Notes under the pieces: model-generated | The model's input: the letters and a program-made list of their open reading frames with translations, nothing else | Databases searched by the model: none | What the model was told of the DNA's origin: nothing | Shown: positions 6,126-8,057 of the stretch, piece after piece | Layout: the number at the start of each line of letters is the position of its first letter | How positions within the stretch are numbered: position 1 is the first letter of the stretch | Assembly (NCBI GenBank): GCA_021795095.1 | Contig: JAJYPU010000081.1 | Coordinates: 1-8,057, forward strand | Origin: Actinomycetes bacterium | GTDB lineage: Bacteria > Actinomycetota > Acidimicrobiia > Acidimicrobiales > RAAP-2 | DNA length: 8,057 bases | Reading direction: 5' to 3' | Position numbers and translations under genes: made by a program

Positions 6126-6309
6126 GACATCCACCGTATCGTCTGGGCCAAGCCCGCGCAAGGGTTCTGCCCGCCACTGGGTATCTCAGTCCTGTCGCGG
6201 TGAGAAAGGGGCAGTTCCCTGGTGATGAAACTGGCTCGACTTGGTGAGGGGGTTGAATTCGGCACTGAGCTACGAGCCCGTGATCAGGTACGACGTACTT
6301 TGTCCGAAT

Positions 6310-6323
6310 CCCCCACCAGGGGG
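6310..6323. repeat. GC-rich hairpin in the intergenic region
   Basis: CCCCC (6310-6314) and GGGGG (6319-6323) form a 5-bp stem around the loop ACCA. No run of T follows on either strand, so it is at best a weak terminator. It lies between two ACTTTG copies. Confidence 0.45.
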
Positions 6324-6437
6324 GACTTTGACACAGTCCCCGAACGACGTGGAGGACGGGCTGGAGAAACCGGTTCCCTGGCGGACCGTTCATCGAGGAC
6401 GCGAGTCACGACGAGATCCGTGATCCGTACGGCGGGG

Positions 6438-6449
6438 GCGAGATCTCGC
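6438..6449. repeat. Perfect 12-bp palindrome
   Basis: GCGAGATCTCGC is fully self-complementary. It lies about 70 bp past the stop of the conserved hypothetical gene (6516) and over 300 bp before the antitoxin start. It could be a dimeric regulator site, but a chance palindrome of this length is possible. Confidence 0.4.
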
Positions 6450-6515
6450 GTCCGCGTACTCGAGGGCGCCCAAAGCAGCGCGTCCGGTTATACGTCACGT
6501 TGCAATAACGAACGC

Positions 6516-7025
6516 TCACGTTCTGAAGGCGAAGCAGTCGTCCGGGGACCATATGTGCCCGTCGGTGGCGTGATACCCGCGTAGCCATAGAACGCCATCG
6601 ATCACCCTCAGATAGAAGCCCTTCGGTACGACGTCGTCACGGTCGAGAGGTGCCGATGCAATCGTTATCGAGCCAGATGGGGCGGAACCGTTAGACATCA
6701 CCGAGTCAGGGGCCGACGTCTGGTCAGCCATCGTCAACCGTAGATAGGGGCCGGTGATAGGCGGGCAGAGCGAGAGACCCGCCTCACACGCCCTGCCGAA
6801 GACTGCAGACAGCGTCGCATCACCAGTGACGCCGATCTGTCGAACCGTGCGCAGGACGACGTGGAAGGACTCGAACCTCTGCCGGTCGAAGATCGAACTC
6901 TTGAGCAACACATCAGCCGAGGCGTTGAGCTGCACACCGAGCTCGTCGAGTGCGGCTCGCAACTCCTGTCGACTCAAGTCGCCAATGCGAACTCGGTACG
7001 AGATGGACGAACCCGCGTCGCTCAC
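6516..7025 (-). CDS. Conserved protein of unknown function
   Basis: This 169-residue protein is probably soluble: no signal peptide or membrane segment is visible. It has an N-terminal part with IGDLSRQELRAALDELGVQLN (a helix typical of helical DNA- or protein-binding starts), a middle section with EAGLSLCPPITGPYLRL (81-97), and a C-terminal part with PKGFYLRVIDGVLWLRGY (134-151) and WSPDDCFAF. I recall closely patterned proteins annotated only as hypothetical in actinobacteria and firmicutes, so it is likely a real conserved family, but I cannot assign a function. The start is GTG at 7025; an in-frame stop (TAG) lies just upstream and no better start exists, with only a weak AGG upstream. 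It stands alone, convergent with nothing and separated from its neighbours by about 300-390 bp. Confidence 0.75.
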   Translation of the reverse strand: MSDAGSSISYRVRIGDLSRQELRAALDELGVQLNASADVLLKSSIFDRQRFESFHVVLRTVRQIGVTGDATLSAVFGRACEAGLSLCPPITGPYLRLTMADQTSAPDSVMSNGSAPSGSITIASAPLDRDDVVPKGFYLRVIDGVLWLRGYHATDGHIWSPDDCFAFRT

Positions 7026-7260
7026 CTCGCCAACCTATCGTGGCGCCGTCACGGTCCCTGGGCGACCACATCACGGTTGTCGGCCTCCTCGCGGTGACCA
7101 GGTTCTGGAACGTCACCGCCGCGAGGCCTTCGACCCGCGACGTCACGTTCCGCTGTGGACATCGTCAGACTCCCAGTGGTGATCCACATCGATCTCTATG
7201 ACTATCAGGGGCGATCCAGCCGGTGATCCGCCCTCCCGCGAGCCCGAACTCGCGCGGTCC

Positions 7261-7286
7261 GTTGGGCGAGAGGCTCTCGACCCAAC
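7261..7286 (-). terminator. Large hairpin downstream of the FAH-family gene
   Basis: An 11-bp stem pairs 7261-7271 with 7275-7286: GTTGGG with CCCAAC and CGAGA with TCTCG, with one bulged A at 7280 and the 3-nt loop GGC. It lies about 30 nt past the FAH stop codon. There is no T-tract, so if it terminates it does so as one of the U-less hairpins proposed for actinomycetes. Confidence 0.55.
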
Positions 7287-7292
7287 TCTCCC

Positions 7293-7308
7293 GGGCGAGA
7301 GATCGCCC
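7293..7308 (-). terminator. Second hairpin, closest to the FAH-family stop
   Basis: GGGCGA (7293-7298) and TCGCCC (7303-7308) form a perfect 6-bp stem around a 4-nt loop (GAGA on the plus strand). It starts 6 nt after the FAH-family stop codon. Together with the larger hairpin at 7261-7286 it makes a tandem structure at the 3' end of that gene. Confidence 0.55.
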
Positions 7309-7314
7309 TCGTGG

Positions 7315-8057
7315 TCAGTGAGTGGTCCGGGTCGTGACGTTACGCAGGGAACCCAGCCCGGTGATCATCGAGGTGACGACGTCGCCCGGGGCGAGGAAGG
7401 TCGGTGGCGTGTGGCCCTGGCCGACGCCAGCCGGACTGCCGGTGAAGATGACGTCACCCGGTCGGATCTCGACCACCGAGCTGAGGTACGCGATCAGCCC
7501 CGCGACGTTGGTCACCATGTCCTCGGTGCTCGAGTCCTGATAGCGGACCTCGTTGACGTCACAGGTGATGCGCAGGTCGTCGGGGTCGCCGCAGTCGTCG
7601 GGCGTCGTCAGCCACGGGCCGATCGGTGAGAAGTTCTCGTGAGACTTGCCCATCGAGAACTGCGGCGGGGTTCCCGACATCTGCAGGTCGCGGTCGCTGA
7701 AGTCCTGACCTACGCAGTAGCCGGCGACGTAGCGCAGAGCGTCCTGCGGCGTCACTCGCCGCGCGCGGGCACCGATCACCACGACCAGCTCCGCCTCCCA
7801 GTCGGTGTGCGTTGACGGTAGCGCCACTGACGCGTTGGCCCCGGCCAGCGACGAGGCGAACTTGGTGAACACGAGGGGCCTCACCGGCGGTGTCATCCCC
7901 ATCTCGATCGCGTGGCGACGGTAGTTGAGCCCGATGCCGAAGATCTGGCTCGGACGTGACACCACCGGGCCGAGCCGCGGATCGCGCGCGACGACGTCGG
8001 GGACGAGGTCCCAGGTGGGCTCGGTCTCACCAGAGGCGAACCACTCCCCCACCTCGT
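7315..8057 (-). CDS. Fumarylacetoacetate hydrolase (FAH) family enzyme, 5' end outside window
   Basis: This is a metal-dependent enzyme of the FAH superfamily, which cleaves or decarboxylates acylpyruvate-like compounds in aromatic-compound and related catabolism; the exact substrate cannot be read. From a GTG at 8052 it gives 245 residues, but the frame is open to the window edge (a Glu codon precedes it) and family members are usually about 280 residues, so the true start is probably outside. Visible motifs are GIGLNYRRHAIE (39-50), FTKFASSLAG (62-71), the metal-binding DWEAELVVVIG (E86, E88), VGQDFSDRD (D117), MGKSHENFSPIGPW (K136), and the C-terminal IRPGDVIFTGSPAGVGQG. All the usual FAH blocks are present and unbroken. 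It is read leftward and followed by two hairpins. It looks like ordinary chromosomal metabolism bordering the mobile region. Confidence 0.9.
   Translation of the reverse strand, partial: EVGEWFASGETEPTWDLVPDVVARDPRLGPVVSRPSQIFGIGLNYRRHAIEMGMTPPVRPLVFTKFASSLAGANASVALPSTHTDWEAELVVVIGARARRVTPQDALRYVAGYCVGQDFSDRDLQMSGTPPQFSMGKSHENFSPIGPWLTTPDDCGDPDDLRITCDVNEVRYQDSSTEDMVTNVAGLIAYLSSVVEIRPGDVIFTGSPAGVGQGHTPPTFLAPGDVVTSMITGLGSLRNVTTRTTH

Larger units (their letters stand above)
6126..6515. other. Intergenic region with short repeats, no convincing gene
   Basis: The stretch of about 390 bp upstream of the antitoxin holds open frames on both strands, but none has recognisable features or good codon use. 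Visible structure: GTTCCCTGGTG (6214-6224) and GTTCCCTGGCG (6373-6383), nearly identical direct copies; CAGTT/AACTG (6212-6216 and 6229-6233); ACTTTG twice (6297-6302, 6325-6330); GTAC-3 nt-GTAC (6288-6298); and a perfect 12-bp palindrome (6438-6449). It should contain the antitoxin promoter; a weak candidate on the minus strand is TTGCGC-15 nt-GATACG close to the start. Otherwise its role is unknown, and it may be remnant mobile DNA. Confidence 0.5.
7026..7314. other. Intergenic region between unknown-function gene and FAH gene
   Basis: I saw no gene on either strand; open frames here are shadows or lack features. The right third holds two hairpins past the end of the FAH-family gene. The left part should carry the promoter of the gene ending at 6516, but no clear -35/-10 pair stands out. 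Confidence 0.5.

Noticed and set aside
5815..6393. Minus-strand frame of 192 residues spanning the antitoxin
   Set aside because: It overlaps the better supported antitoxin in another frame; the part beyond 6126 has no recognisable motif and poor codon use.
6222..6584. Plus-strand frame of 120 residues in the intergenic stretch
   Set aside because: It is Arg/Ser/Gly-rich, has no family resemblance and runs antisense into the 3' end of the conserved hypothetical gene.
1..8057. CRISPR array, tRNA, rRNA or defence-system genes
   Set aside because: I looked for regularly spaced repeats, tRNA-like cloverleaf segments and known defence motifs on both strands and saw none.

Overview
This is a GC-rich bacterial window, about 60-65% GC by eye. 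The protein families, frequent GTG/TTG starts, GC-ending codons and a possible leaderless promoter suggest an actinomycete. The exact lineage cannot be told from this stretch. It is an accessory region: the left two thirds is a pile of insertion sequences, and the right third holds a toxin-antitoxin pair, a conserved protein of unknown function and the edge of a catabolic gene.

Layout. Bases 1-126 are the right end of an IS3-family element: the last codons of its transposase plus a terminal repeat ending ...gattca. It sits directly against, and almost certainly inside, an IS481-family transposase gene (127-1058) that has lost its N-terminal helix-turn-helix region. A short non-coding stretch (1059-1256) carries two small near-identical hairpins. 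From 1257 to 3988 is a three-gene recombination module. A 260-residue tyrosine-recombinase-like protein (3643-2861, minus) overlaps by 4 nt (ATGA) a 535-residue DDE-type transposase (2864-1257, minus). A small cysteine-containing protein of the DUF6788 type (3701-3988, plus) is divergent from both, across a short AT-richer promoter region. Imperfect inverted repeats near 1110-1129 and 4104-4119 may be the module's ends. The transposase appears to carry two compensating frameshifts that hide its first catalytic aspartate. An intact IS110-family transposase follows (4187-5425, plus), with a short direct repeat on either side.

Right part. An antitoxin/toxin operon (6125-5586, minus) has the usual antitoxin-first order. 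About 390 bp without a convincing gene (6126-6515) contains short repeats and palindromes. A 169-residue conserved hypothetical protein (7025-6516, minus) comes next. Then 289 bp of non-coding DNA ends in two hairpins, just past the stop of a fumarylacetoacetate-hydrolase-family gene (minus) that enters from beyond the right edge. That gene looks like chromosomal metabolism, so the left part is probably an insertion hotspot next to ordinary chromosome.

The genes do not form one pathway. The most unusual item is the three-gene module, which pairs a recombinase lacking both conserved active-site histidine positions with a frameshifted DDE transposase and a DUF6788-like protein. No defence system, CRISPR array or RNA gene was seen.
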